From Trichomonas vaginalis G3 (lineage: Eukaryota > Parabasalia > Trichomonadida > Trichomonadidae): 64,000 nt of DNA. The position numbers were made by a program, and so were the translations under genes. The stretch lies in NCBI RefSeq assembly GCF_026262505.1, contig NC_067203.1, forward strand, positions 5,084,001 through 5,148,000, in the 5' to 3' direction. This document shows, one piece after another, positions 10,956-22,348 of the stretch. The notes under the pieces were generated by a model. That model saw only the letters and a program-made list of their open reading frames with translations. It had not been told where the DNA came from and did no database searches. Each line of letters opens with the position of its first letter. Position 1 is the first letter of the stretch.

Positions 10956-11261
10956 ATGAGCGTCAAAACTAACAACGTTAAAAAATTAGGATTCACAAAC
11001 GAGGAAATAGAGGATATATTAGATGAGATGTGTTATGAAGTTAGTAAATATTATTTAAGAAATTGTCAAAAATTTGCCGAGTTATTAAATGATTTAGATT
11101 ATGATGGAAAAATGAATAAAGATGATGTTATAAATTTCTTATATCCCACATCTGAAGAAGAAAAACCTAAAGAACCTGATGTTTTCCCTGAATATTATGA
11201 AGAACGGATTAAAGATGATGATGAATACGATGAAATTGAAATTGAAAGACTGAAAAAATAA
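10956..11261 (+). CDS. Polinton 1 small acidic protein with an EF-hand-like loop
   Basis: The ATG at 10956 opens a frame of about 101 codons. Residues read as a helix, then DLDYDGKMNKDD, which fits an EF-hand loop (Asp at 1, 3 and 5, Gly at 6), then a very acidic, Glu/Lys-rich tail. A lone EF-hand would be unusual in a Polinton, and the match could be chance. It follows the left terminal repeat directly and is co-directional with the PolB gene. I do not recognise a family. Confidence 0.5.
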   Translation: MSVKTNNVKKLGFTNEEIEDILDEMCYEVSKYYLRNCQKFAELLNDLDYDGKMNKDDVINFLYPTSEEEKPKEPDVFPEYYEERIKDDDEYDEIEIERLKK

Positions 11262-11334
11262 GAGATGAAATAATGAAAAAATTAAGGAATTAAGAGAAGT
11301 TGAAAAATATAATGAAAATGAAGTAGAGGGTTTA

Positions 11335-12067
11335 ATGAATATCCCAGCTTCAGAATCAGCAATTCAGAAATCTCATGAAGAAAGATATAAAAATTATGTC
11401 TCAGAATCAACACAAAATTTATTAGATGGCGAAATAGATGAAACACTTTCAGAAGAAGGTACTAAATTTATTCGTAAACATAAGTTACAATTTATTGATA
11501 ATGAAAAATACCCTTGTATCTTACTTTCACCCCCTCTCGATTCTGAGAAATTCAAAAAAGCTCTTAAAAACGTGACATATGCAACTAATACGATTAAGAA
11601 AGAAGATCATGATATTTACACAAATTATTATTTAAATAAATGCACAGGTGTTGATAAAGTTTTTGATTTATTAGATAAAATATCAAAAGAAACCATTGGA
11701 ACATATAAAATTTTGTGTGATTGTGGTTTCATTATTGAAGATACCAATAATGTTTCATATGAAAGAACAGCACCGAAGGAAGATGAAGTGGAAAGTCTAT
11801 ACCATTCGTTATTAAGAATATAAAAGATATGAAAACGATAAGCATTATATTTATTCATTTATTTCAGAAAAAATGGAAGCAACCCATAAAACATCTTCTC
11901 ATCATTTTATAGCTATTCATACATTCCTTTTCAAAGTTGTGAAATTAAATAAGACAGGAATTAGATTTAATGTATCAGGGTACGCATTCTTGAGTAAATT
12001 AAAATGTATTCGTCACGTCGCGGATGATAAAAATTTATGTGTTCTTAATTCATTTTATGGGCTTTAA
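11335..12067 (+). CDS. Polinton 1 unknown early-region protein(s)
   Basis: A 162-codon frame starts at the ATG at 11335 and ends at 11823; a second short frame occupies 11873-12067. The first product is hydrophilic and mixed alpha/beta, with a Cys pair (CDCG) near its end. The second is short and basic. They may be separate small genes or remains of one. Position between the left end and PolB suggests an early or accessory role, but I see no known motif. In particular I do not see the His/Cys pattern of an adenain-type protease. Confidence 0.4.
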
Positions 12068-12114
12068 AAAATAAACTTTTTTTATTTATTTTTTAATTTT
12101 TTGTTCTTACATAA

Positions 12115-15100
12115 ATGAACAAAAACGGAACCGCTAAAATGAATGATAATCAAATTAGAGCAGAAGGTAGAAGGTTATTTAAACGCTTCTATAACATTCC
12201 TGATGGTGTTAATCCTAAAACTCGTAGAAGTTATTTAAATGAAGCAATAGATGCCTATGAAGGGTTTAACATTTCATCAGAAAGTGAGAGATTAGCGAGA
12301 ATGTTAAATGTTAATATTGATTTCTATTATTGTGATCCTCAACCAGAAGACGTGGACATAAATAAGGTAGACTTTCCATTAGTGGATTCAATAATGATAG
12401 ATCCAGAATTTGAAACAGTAAATATTTTATTAAACAGAGTCCATGTGGAAAACTTCACGCTGACAGAATAACAGACGTTGAAGCACTCACCGGCTATAGA
12501 GTTTGTCCATATTGTAAAGAAGAAGTTTATTCTATCCGTGATGATCCAGAAAGGAAAAACCAAAGAAGATTTTTAAAGCATTGTGAGAAATGTAAAGAAA
12601 ATAATGGAAGATTAATTCAAGACGTTCAGTTGCAAAAGACACAGCAACCATGCACCACATATTACGAAACAGAAGATATATCAGTGGTTATTAGCTCATA
12701 ATTTGCAGGAATATTATAAACCGACAAGATATTATATTACTTTGACTTCGAAACATTAGAGACTAAAGAAGAATTAACTTTCTGAGTGTGCAACTTTGAA
12801 CGCTTACTTTAAACCATTCATGGTATCATCAACGGTTAAATTAAATGATAAACATATACGAGGAATTTTTGCTTAACTTCGAGTGATTCTTTTATTTCTG
12901 ATTGGATTGAGTTTTTATTTTCAACCTGTTCATTAGTTGCTAAATCAAATATTGAACAATATGAAGAATTAATGAAGTCGCAAACGGACTCTTTGAGTCC
13001 TGAAGGTCTTTCAGACCAAACGGCGGGGACTTTGTCTCATACATTAAATGAAAAACAGAAGGAAGCATTTAAAGAACTTCTAGATGAGGAATTCAATAAA
13101 GTGAATATCATAGTTTAATTCGGGAAAGTTTGATTTAAATTTAATTCTTCGTGATTTAAACACCGCAAAATGGAAAATAAATCAATGCTGGTTCTTCTTC
13201 ACAATTTAAGCAAATCATGTAAAGAAAACAAACACTCCATATGAATTGAGATTTATTGACATCAGAAATTATATAGCGGGTGGGACATTAGACCAATTCA
13301 CTCAAGATTTCGGAAACAATAAATCACGTGTTAAATCCTTTTCCCTTATCAATTCATCACATGGGAAATTACGAAGAAGAATTATATAAAGAGGAACCAT
13401 TCACGAAAGATTCATTTTTATTCAGCATTAACCCAAGAAACTATATCAGATAGTGTTATCAAATATATCTCAATATGATGCTAAAAACTTTAAGAATAGA
13501 TTAGAATATTTTCATTATTGCAATAAAGATGTTTGAAATTATGATTGACCCAATTGATAAAATTATTGAAGAAACATTTGTTTATAAAATTGACATGCTT
13601 CATAATCTTTCTTTATCATCGAATGCTTCAATGATTCGTTACGCTTTAGCATATAAAGACTTTAATCCTAATGAAAAATATCCTGAGGAAGAGATAGAAT
13701 CAAGTTTTGAATTAACGAAAAAGTATTGGAAATATAAAATTGAATCATATAAGAAACAAGATGAAAAAGCAGAAAGGGATACTAAAAATAATGTTTCAAT
13801 GGATGATTTTCAATACTATCACGATTTAATCCTTTCATCTAAATGCAAAATGTGTGGTAAAGCGTTTACATATGCAAATAAACCAACATTGGATAGAATC
13901 GATAATGAAAAACCACATACCAAAGAAAATTGTCAGTTAATGTGTTGTTATTGCAATGTCGTGAAATCAAATAAAGATGAAGATGTTCAACGTTTAAGAA
14001 TCAATTTAAGAAATTATGCATTAAAAAATAATTTACCAATGACTTTAGATTCAGTTGAAGCTTATCACATTCTCCGTAATGGAATTACTGGTGGTTTATC
14101 AAATGTTCACATAGAGTAAATCTTAAAGGAATCACGCACATTAATAAACTTTCATATAATCCAGAAACTAAAACTGTATCAAATGAGGACACCACCAACA
14201 TTATGACTCATTTCGTTGGTGTTGATTTTAATTCATTATATCCTTCATCATTTTCATCTAATCCTCATGATTTCATTCAATATACTGACCATAAAATGTA
14301 TATGCCGGGAAGATTGAATGGTGTTATCATTTGTGATACAGCAACAAAGAAAGCAAAAGCACTGGGAATAATTAAGAAGAAAAATACTTTATTCGTTGCT
14401 GAAGTAAAGGGTCACATTGATGAAAAATACATTAATGATTACATAAACTTTTTACCGATAATAAGAAACTTAGATATTATCACAGATGAAAAAACAATTG
14501 GTAGTTTTATGTATAATTACATGAAATCAAACAATCTACCGGTTGACCAGAAACAGAGGAAATTAACTCAGTTAGCATCAACACACAACCAATATCAACC
14601 ATTTTCTTCTTATTATCTATGGTATCTAATAGACAGGTTTAATTTTATCATCGATGATATTCAATCAATTTTAACATTTACGAAAAACACTTGTTTTAAT
14701 GAATTTGCGAACAAATTTATGAACGAAAGACAAAAGGCTGAATTAGAAGGAAATAAAGGAAAAAGTTTATTTTGCAAAATTTCACTTAATGGATCATATG
14801 GTTACGATGCAATGAATACACAAAATTACGCAAAGACTAAAATAATGAATGCACAGAGGGCACGCGTTGCATGTATGTCAAATAAGTTTAAAAACATAAG
14901 AGAAATAGGTGAAGATACATATCAAGTGATGCTTAAAGATAGATTTTATAGATGTGATACATGTTTACAAGAGGCATTCTTCACTTTAGATAATGCTAAA
15001 TACTGGTATTTGGTTTTCATTTATGATTTTATGTATAAATGCATGAATGTTAATCGTTTTCATTTCATTGAAGGTGATACTGATTCATCTTATTGGGCTA

Positions 15101-15601
15101 TTGCTGGCGATCCAAGTCTTCCTAACACTCAAGCATTTCAGGCGATTGTTACCGATAAAAATTTTATGATAAAAACATTTCCAAATTCGCACCATTTGAT
15201 TTCTTCTGTTTTGATGAGAAATTTAAACCTAAATTAAAGAATAAAGCTGAAGAAAAAGCACATGAGAAAAAATTATTGGGTTTAGCAATTGAGAAACAAG
15301 GTGATAACATGGTTGCTTTATGTCCTAAGTGTTATACATCATTCAACGGTTCAATCGATGGAAGTGATTTTAAAAAGATTGCACAAAAAATGAAGGGTGT
15401 TAGTTTAAGACAAAATAAGCAATTAACACCTAAAAATATTTGGATATAATAAATGATAAAGTGATATTTGATGGTCAAAATATTAATTTACAACTTAAAA
15501 ACGGGTCAATGACTCGCTTAACAATCGGTAAGACTGCATTAACAGGAGCACACACTAAGGCCGTATGTTGTGAAAATGGATGTTGTATGCCATTTATTTA
15601 A
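12115..15601 (+). pseudogene. polB: Polinton 1 family-B DNA polymerase, protein-primed type (broken)
   Basis: The region shows PolB landmarks in order: a Cys/His cluster near 12,500 (CPYCKEE), an exonuclease-like DFET near 12,745, palm motif A around FNSLYPS near 14,230, motif B around KISLNGSYGY near 14,780, and motif C GDTDS near 15,075. This is the polymerase that copies Polintons from their ends, by family knowledge using a protein primer. Between exonuclease and palm lies a zinc/HNH-like cluster near 13,845-13,970. The gene is broken, with several breaks, and looks non-functional. A further short coding remnant lies between its end and 15,751. Confidence 0.9.
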
Positions 15602-15776
15602 TACAATTTAAAAACGTAGGAGTTGAGTCATGAATTTAAAATTTTATTTTTAATAAAATGCCACAGAAGAGATAAAAGGAACCGTTAATGATGTGATTCA
15701 ATATGTAAATAATGGTTTTGATACTATGATTCAAAGAGGTGGGCACCTTTAAAACATTGATTTTATTTTTATATAA

Positions 15777-17333
15777 ATGGATAACATAGATTTAAAAATT
15801 TTAATTGATGATTTAGTATTTAATCAAAATTTTCTTACTTATTATGAATTAAAATCATATCTCCAAAAACATAATAACAATATAATGGGTGATGATATGG
15901 AATATTATTATCCATATTATAAAAATGAAATTTTGAAATATCATAATAAAATAATTTCTAAAATTAAAGACAAAATTAAAAATAATGAATATACAAAGGG
16001 AAAAACTAAATCACAACTTAAACAGTTGAAAGATTTCAAAAATAAAGTATTAACAGAAGAAGATATTGATGAATTATATAATTTATATAATCCTGAGCCA
16101 CAAAAACCAAAGCCGAGGTCTAAAGTAGCAAATGTTCAACAGCCAAAGGAACAAAAACAAAAGGTGCAAAACATCCAGGTCCTTCAGACCATAAATGAAG
16201 CACAAGCTTTAATTTATGATTCATTAGTTAAACCGTATTCAGCCCGACTTTTAAATGAAGATCAACTTTTGGAATTCATCCTTCAACATAAACTCGAAGC
16301 GGGAAAGTATATCAAACCTTTATATACAGCATATTTAAAACAAATGAATAGAATACATCCAGAATTAATGAAGGGGGGAATGAATTCCAAAATCAAAGCA
16401 GATAAAATTAAACCACTTGCAACACCAAAACCTCCAACGACAGTACCTCCTCCTCCTTCAGTTAATCCTTCATCATTCACTTTATTATATCCATTTCAAA
16501 CATTAAAGAAGCAAAAAGATTTTAAAAAGGATTTCAAGATATTAAATAAACCAATTGACCCGAAAATTCAACCGTTAAAGGAAAAATTTAGTCGCCCTTC
16601 ATTTGCTCCATATCCATATTCATACGAAATCGATCATCTGGAATATTCAAAATGAAACGTTACTTATTTATTTGCCATTAACATTAACACTAGATATTTA
16701 TATTGCATTCCGGTGAAAGGGAAAACAGAACAGGAAACAAGAAGAGCTATACAATACTTACTAGATCATGAAATAGTAGATAATATCAGGGGTGATGGTG
16801 ATAAAGGATTTCAGGCAACTATGACTCATTATTTCCCACAAATTAATTTTTTCTTTTCATCCTCTCCATATACGTTTCATAATAAAATAGTTGATGCGGT
16901 AATGAGAACTCTTAGAGATGCGTTAGGGGTTAACGGTCAGATATACTGGGATGGAAATCATGACTCCATCATACAACAGTTAGTATATTATTACAATAAT
17001 ACATGGCATAGAACTATAAACATGAAACCAGTGGAAATGAAAAATGATATTTCAAAAGAATGGGAATATATTAGAAAGCAAATGGAAAGGTTGAATGATG
17101 TTAAACGTGAACAAATTAATTCGGGGCTCATGAATTTTAAACAAGGGGATAAAGTTTTGATTCATCTCGATTATGGAAAAACTAATAAATCAATGACAAA
17201 AAGAAGACGAAGATTTGACACAATAGCTGAATTTGTTAGATATATTAACGGCAATGCATTAGTTGAAGTTGACAATAAATTAATAGAAATTCCGATTTAT
17301 TTTATTACTCCATTATATTTAAATAATATTTAA
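15777..17333 (+). pseudogene. int: Polinton 1 integrase (broken)
   Basis: The gene begins at the ATG at 15777 with a long Lys/Pro-rich N-terminal part carrying a PPPP run, then enters an rve-type integrase core: an acidic residue in YEIDHLEY, the strand INTRYLYCIPVKG, RGDGDKGF with the second acidic residue, and NKIVDAVMRTLRD with the third. The C-terminal part (NFKQGDKVLIHLDYGK) fits the small beta-barrel DNA-binding domain of retroviral-type integrases. It would join element ends to host DNA with a 6-bp stagger, matching the duplication seen here. It is broken, with about one break. The tract LMKGGM resembles an adenain-type processing site, which is speculative. Confidence 0.8.
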
Positions 17334-17352
17334 TTTTTTTATTTCGTAAGAA

Positions 17353-17649
17353 ATGCGTGACAACAAAGCAGCCAAGAGTCCAGACAATGAATATAAAAAG
17401 AAACTAAACAGAATTAAATCAAAAATATGCTATTACAAAAAGAAGCCGCAATGCGGTGGGGTTGATGCCCATAAAACTAAAGTAATTGAAAACGATAAAG
17501 AGAAGAAGGAAATAATTGAAAAGTTAGAAACTTACCGTTCAATCCTTAAACTGAGTGAAGCAAAAATAAAAGAATTTAATAGAATAAATAAATTGATTGG
17601 AAGAGATGAATTTAATAAAGATGAATTTTTAAACTCAATCCAAATTTAA
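17353..17649 (+). CDS. Polinton 1 small Lys/Glu-rich coiled-coil protein
   Basis: A 98-codon frame starts at ATG 17353 after an AT-rich leader (TTTTTTTATTTCG). The product is highly charged, basic at the N-terminus and probably helical throughout. I see no known domain. Its stop overlaps the stop of the convergent small gene at 17646-17810 by four bases, the tight packing expected of a viral-type genome. Confidence 0.5.
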   Translation: MRDNKAAKSPDNEYKKKLNRIKSKICYYKKKPQCGGVDAHKTKVIENDKEKKEIIEKLETYRSILKLSEAKIKEFNRINKLIGRDEFNKDEFLNSIQI

Positions 17650-17810
17650 TTTTTATTTTTCTTTGACAACATCTCTCTTTCCATCATTACTGCATAACCG
17701 CATTTTCTCAGTTTTAGTGGTTTGTTATTTTTAGCAAGTTCTCGCATCATTTTTATCGTTTCCTCCCTTGTTATGATTCGTGGTAAATTTTGAGCTTGTG
17801 GGGTATCCAT
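17646..17810 (-). CDS. Polinton 1 very small basic protein (54 aa)
   Basis: On the minus strand an ATG at 17810 opens 54 codons ending at TAA 17646, starting MDTPQAQNLPRIITREE. The start is preceded by the AT-rich box shared by many genes of the element (TTTTTATTTTTATC just before ATAA). The product is Lys-rich and probably helical. The support is the start context and the exact convergent packing with the neighbour; no family is recognised. Confidence 0.45.
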   Translation of the reverse strand: MDTPQAQNLPRIITREETIKMMRELAKNNKPLKLRKCGYAVMMEREMLSKKNKN

Positions 17811-17849
17811 TTATGATAAAAATAAAAATTTAAATTATGCCGTTCTAAA

Positions 17850-18905
17850 GTTTGTGACAACATGACATTTTGACAACAGTCCCGGAAATGATTTGTCATG
17901 ACTTCATCGTAATGAGTGTAAATGACCCAAAAATAATGTTTACGTTAGAATGTTAGATCTAACACGTTTTCTAACCCGATAACTAACCTGTTGAATTTTC
18001 ATGATTTCATCGTATATGCTTTGTCAAGGTTTCATCGTATATGCTTTGTCATGACTTCATCGTATATGATTTGTTATGACCTCATCGTTAATGAGTGTAA
18101 ATGACCCAAAAATAATGTTTACGTTAATGTTTTGTCAAGGTTTTCAGGTTATTCAATAATTAATTATTTTTGAAGAACTGAAGGTGTTACCATGTTACCA
18201 TGTGCTACCAGGTTAATTAACTTCTCTGAAAAAATGAGACAACATGACATTTTGACAACAGTCCCGGAAATGATTTGTCATGACTTCTTCATCATAATGA
18301 GTGTAAATGACGCAAAAATAATGTTTACGTTAATGGTTTCAGGTTATTCAATAATTAATTATTTTTGAAGAACTGAAGGTGTTACCATGTTACCATGTGC
18401 TACCAGGTTAATTAACTTCTTTAAAAAAATGAGACAACATGACATTTTGACATCACAGCAGGATTAATGAGGAAGGTATTTATGAATTATTTTTGAAGAA
18501 CTGAAGGTGTTACCATGTTACCATGTGCTACCAGGTTAATTAACTTCTCTGAAAAAATGAGACAACATGACATTTTGACAACAGTCCCGGAAATGATTTG
18601 TCATGACTTCATCGTAATGAGTGTAAATGTTTTGTCATGATTTCATCGTATATGCTTTGTCATGACTTCATCGTAAATGTTTTGTCAAAACTTCATCGTA
18701 AATGTTTTGTGAAGAATATAGCAACCGCCGGAATTCAGACGGTTGTTTTTTATACAAAATTCACGCAGAATTAATGAGGAAGGTATTTATGAATTATTTT
18801 TGAAGAACTGAGGGTGTTACCATGTTACCATGTGCTACCAGGTTAATTAACTTCTCTGAAAAAGTGTGACAACATGACATTTTGACAACACAGCAGGATT
18901 AATGC
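17850..18905. repeat. Array of dispersed direct repeats, left of the primase-helicase gene
   Basis: About one kilobase without genes is filled with imperfect copies of a few blocks: GACAACATGACATTTTGACA, GTTACCATGTTACCATGTGC, CAGGTTAATTAACTTCTCTG, and short units of the form TTTGTCATGACTTCATCGTA. The blocks recur four or five times. The same blocks occur in opposite orientation on the other side of the gene (21286-22250), so the gene is enclosed by inverted arrays. The array may be an origin-like or recombination region. Confidence 0.9.
18722..18751 (+). terminator. Hairpin followed by six Ts
   Basis: CAACCG (18722-18727) and CGGTTG (18740-18745) form a 6-bp stem with a 12-base loop, followed directly by six Ts. 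It looks like a bacterial intrinsic terminator or a Pol III stop, sitting inside the repeat array. In a eukaryotic element this may well be chance. Confidence 0.3.
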
Positions 18906-18927
18906 AAAAATAAATTCAAATCATACT

Positions 18928-21240
18928 TTATAAAGCTTCATTTACAGGTATTTCATCGTCAGTAAATGAATCCTCATTATCGTTTGGTTCAACCTGTTTA
19001 TATAATCCTTTCATTTCTTCTTTCAAAACATAACACCATGTTTGTTTACCATCTATTCTTCTATGTTTCCTATCACATTTATCCTTAATGCTCATTTGAA
19101 AATTCTTGTCTTTCATGTCTGATGGTTTGCAGAATAGAGCATTTTTACACGTCATACCTGCACACAATTCATCATAATGTGTATTTATCCATTCATCTAA
19201 AGGATTTGTTGATAATTCTATTAAATCTTGTTTGGCTTCAGTCATCGGCATGATTCGTACATTAAATGATGAAAGGTCATATTGCATAAAATACGTCAGT
19301 AAATTATCATAAAATTCCTTTGTGCATGAATTCATCAAATTCTTGAAGTAATCAAATTGACCCTTGAATTTACCATTAACTCTTAAAACTACGTATCTTC
19401 TGTCTTCAACTTCAATTTTGACAGGGTAAACGTTATTAGTTACCAAAATGAAGTTTGCAACGTTCTGAGCAGTTCTTCTGGGTTGATTCTTTTCATTAAT
19501 TCTAATCTCATTATCCGTTATAATTGATTTCAAAGCGTTGAAGTTTGCAAGTCTGTCTTCACCTACATTCTTGAGTTCATTAAGTACAAGAAACATTTTA
19601 TTCTCAACTACTGAATTGAAATTACCCGTTAGCTCACTTATTTCAGTAATGTTTTTGCATGAATAACCAGCGAGAAGTTCAGAAATAATGTCTGTAAATC
19701 TGTTTTTACCTGTTCCCTGAAGTCCTTTCAAAATAATTGCTGTTTCATTCTTGATTCCTGGATGTTGAATCATTGATGCAATCCAGCCGAGAATGTATTT
19801 ATACACTTCATCGTTATTATCACATATGGCTTCTTTAATGAAATTCATAAACATCTCAATTTTTGAGTAATCTACTTTTTCGAGAACGATGTATTTATAA
19901 CCCTGAAACGTTGAGAAAACATCTGGAGAATCAGATTTAAAGCAAACACCCTTAACGGTTAATGAGGATAATTGATTTAGTAGTACGTCCCATGCTGTTA
20001 TTGTTTTACCTTCTTCTTTAAATAATTTAATCATTTTGAGTGACTCTTTCATGTTTGACTGAAGAACGAATGATATTTGATTCATTTTGTCGTGGATATT
20101 ATAGTCCTTTTGAATGAAATATTTATTTCCACAATCTACAAAACGGATTACACGTGATAAATTATCAATTACTTCAGAACTGTTTTTATACTGATGATTT
20201 TCAGCCTTGCGTCTAATATCTGTTATCAAAAACGAGTCATCAAGTTTGATATCAAATGTTATTTTTGGCTTACGTAATAAAGGTAAAACGTATTCATCAT
20301 AATATTCCTTTTGATATAGTTTTAGAATCTTCACTAAAACAAATGGAGAAGTCATTAAATGTGCATATCTACTACGTGCTTTTTCAAAATTACTTTTTGC
20401 ATTTTCAGTTAAATTGCAGAAGTTATAAACGTTATCGTATGCTTCATTAATTAAATGATTAGGTAACGAATTAATTGCTTGAAACAGTGTGAATAATGTA
20501 ACTTCTTTTTCTAAATTCATGTTTCCACCGTCATTATGTACTTCAAAATCACTAATGCCATCAACTATGCTCTGAGCAAGTTTATCGTCAATGTTTACAT
20601 CTTTGTTTTCATTCATGATATTCTTTATTTCTTCGTTCTTCTGTTCAACTCTTACCTTAATATTCAAATCATTTAATATATCGTTTACGGTTCTAGTTAA
20701 TGTTGAGTCATAACTTCCACGACTGAATGAGTATGTATTGATTGGTTCTGTTGCATTCTTGCGAACTCTTGAATCAGCCATAACCACTAAAGAACGCTTT
20801 GAATCATCCATAGAAGTCATGATATCGATATCATAATCATTGCAGGAATAACATTTAATCATTCTGTTCGAAACTGCATAGAAGAAATTAGTGTTGCAAT
20901 AAATGTGAAGACCTCCTGAAGCGGTTTTAACGATAACATCTTTATCCGAAAGTTTTGATAAAATATCTTTTCTAACTGTTTCTTTAAGTTCATCATTGTA
21001 CGATTTATTGATATCAACATCTATAATCGTTAAATTTGATATTTTATTTGCTAATAAAGCCATACCAGTTTTCCTTCCTCTTCCTCCATCGTGTTTGAGG
21101 TAGTTATGTAAATCAATCTTGTTTTCACCAATTCTTTCGTTGAGGGTTTTAGTTTCTGCCACAACTAATTCCTCAGCTAATGAATCAATAACTTTTTCAT
21201 CAGAAACGATATAGTTGCTGTTGTTGTTTGTTGCTGTCAT
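18928..21240 (-). CDS. Polinton 1 primase-SF3 helicase
   Basis: The 770-residue product looks whole. The N-terminal part has an archaeo-eukaryotic primase-like signature, DVDINKSYND and then TASGGLHIYC near residues 105-115, and CYSCNDYDIDI after it. The C-terminal part is a superfamily 3 (D5-like) helicase: Walker A GLQGTGKN near 503, Walker B MFLVLNEL near 550, and motif C NFILVTNN followed by an Arg-rich DRRYVVLR. Such fusions start and unwind DNA in large DNA viruses, virophages and some Polintons. The ATG at 21240 follows an AT-rich leader. The gene is flanked on both sides by opposed repeat arrays. Polinton 2 has a related helicase gene, which supports a core replication role. Confidence 0.9.
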   Translation of the reverse strand: MTATNNNSNYIVSDEKVIDSLAEELVVAETKTLNERIGENKIDLHNYLKHDGGRGRKTGMALLANKISNLTIIDVDINKSYNDELKETVRKDILSKLSDKDVIVKTASGGLHIYCNTNFFYAVSNRMIKCYSCNDYDIDIMTSMDDSKRSLVVMADSRVRKNATEPINTYSFSRGSYDSTLTRTVNDILNDLNIKVRVEQKNEEIKNIMNENKDVNIDDKLAQSIVDGISDFEVHNDGGNMNLEKEVTLFTLFQAINSLPNHLINEAYDNVYNFCNLTENAKSNFEKARSRYAHLMTSPFVLVKILKLYQKEYYDEYVLPLLRKPKITFDIKLDDSFLITDIRRKAENHQYKNSSEVIDNLSRVIRFVDCGNKYFIQKDYNIHDKMNQISFVLQSNMKESLKMIKLFKEEGKTITAWDVLLNQLSSLTVKGVCFKSDSPDVFSTFQGYKYIVLEKVDYSKIEMFMNFIKEAICDNNDEVYKYILGWIASMIQHPGIKNETAIILKGLQGTGKNRFTDIISELLAGYSCKNITEISELTGNFNSVVENKMFLVLNELKNVGEDRLANFNALKSIITDNEIRINEKNQPRRTAQNVANFILVTNNVYPVKIEVEDRRYVVLRVNGKFKGQFDYFKNLMNSCTKEFYDNLLTYFMQYDLSSFNVRIMPMTEAKQDLIELSTNPLDEWINTHYDELCAGMTCKNALFCKPSDMKDKNFQMSIKDKCDRKHRRIDGKQTWCYVLKEEMKGLYKQVEPNDNEDSFTDDEIPVNEAL

Positions 21241-21285
21241 TTATATAGGAATAAAAAAATAAAAATAATTTTAAAACTAACTTTA

Positions 21286-22250
21286 TTTTTGGGCTGCATC
21301 ATATTTCCAGGACTGTTGTCAAAATGTCATGTTGTCACACTTTTTCAGAGAAGTTAATTAACCTGGTAGCACATGGTAACATGGTAACACCCTCAGTTCT
21401 TCAAAAATAATTAATTATTGAATAACCTGAAACCATTAACGTAAACATGAGACTTTGTCTCCGGACTCTTTGAGTCACTTAACGATGAAATCATCATGAC
21501 AAAGCATTAACGATGAAACCTTGACAAAGTCATGACAAATCATTAACGATGAGGTCATGACAAATCATTAACGATAAAATATATTTCCAGGACTGTTGTC
21601 AAAATGTCATGTTGTCACACTTTTTCAGAGAAGTTAATTAACCTGGTAGCACATGGTAACATGGTAACACCCTCAGTTCTTCAAAAATAATTAATTATTG
21701 AATAACCTGAAACCATTAACGTAAACATGAGACTTTGTCTCCGGACTCTTTGAGTCACTTAACGATGAAATCATCATGACAAAGCATTAACGATGAAACC
21801 TTGACAAAGTCATGACAAATCATTAACGATGAGGTCATGACAAATCATTAACGATAAAATATATTTCCAGGACTGTTGTCAAAATGTCATGTTGTCACAC
21901 TTTTTCAGAGAAGTTAATTAACCTGGTAGCACATGGTAACATGGTAACACCCTCAGTTCTTCAAAAATAATTAATTATTGAATAACCTGAAACCATTAAC
22001 GTAAACATGAGACTTTGTCTCCGGACTCTTTGAGTCACTTAACGATAAAATATATTTCCTGTGTTGTTGTCAAAATGTCATGTTGTCTCATTTTTTCAGA
22101 GAAGTTAATTAACCTGGTAGCACATGGTAACATGGTAACACCCTCAGTTCTTCAAAAATAATTAATTATTGAATAACCTGAAACCATGAGACTTTGTCTC
22201 CGGACTCTTTGAGTCACTTAACGTAAACATTAACGTAAACATTATTTCTG
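21286..22250. repeat. Tandem array with 280-bp units, right of the primase-helicase gene
   Basis: Units start at 21301, 21581, 21861 and 22052, each beginning ATATTTCC and carrying the block GGTAGCACATGGTAACATGG. The first two units (280 bp) appear identical base for base. The third is a shorter version and the fourth is partial. Each contains the palindromic cores GAGACTTTGTCTC and GGACTCTTTGAGTC, and the longer units contain several spaced copies of CATTAACGAT with ATGACAAA. The array is inverted relative to 17850-18905. The identity implies recent expansion or homogenisation. Confidence 0.95.
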
Positions 22251-22348
22251 CAGTTCATCCATTACTTCATTACCTAATTAATTACAGACATAAAATATAT
22301 TTAGTTCATTCGGTAAGCCTTGACCCAAAAGTCTGGGCTCAAGCACAT

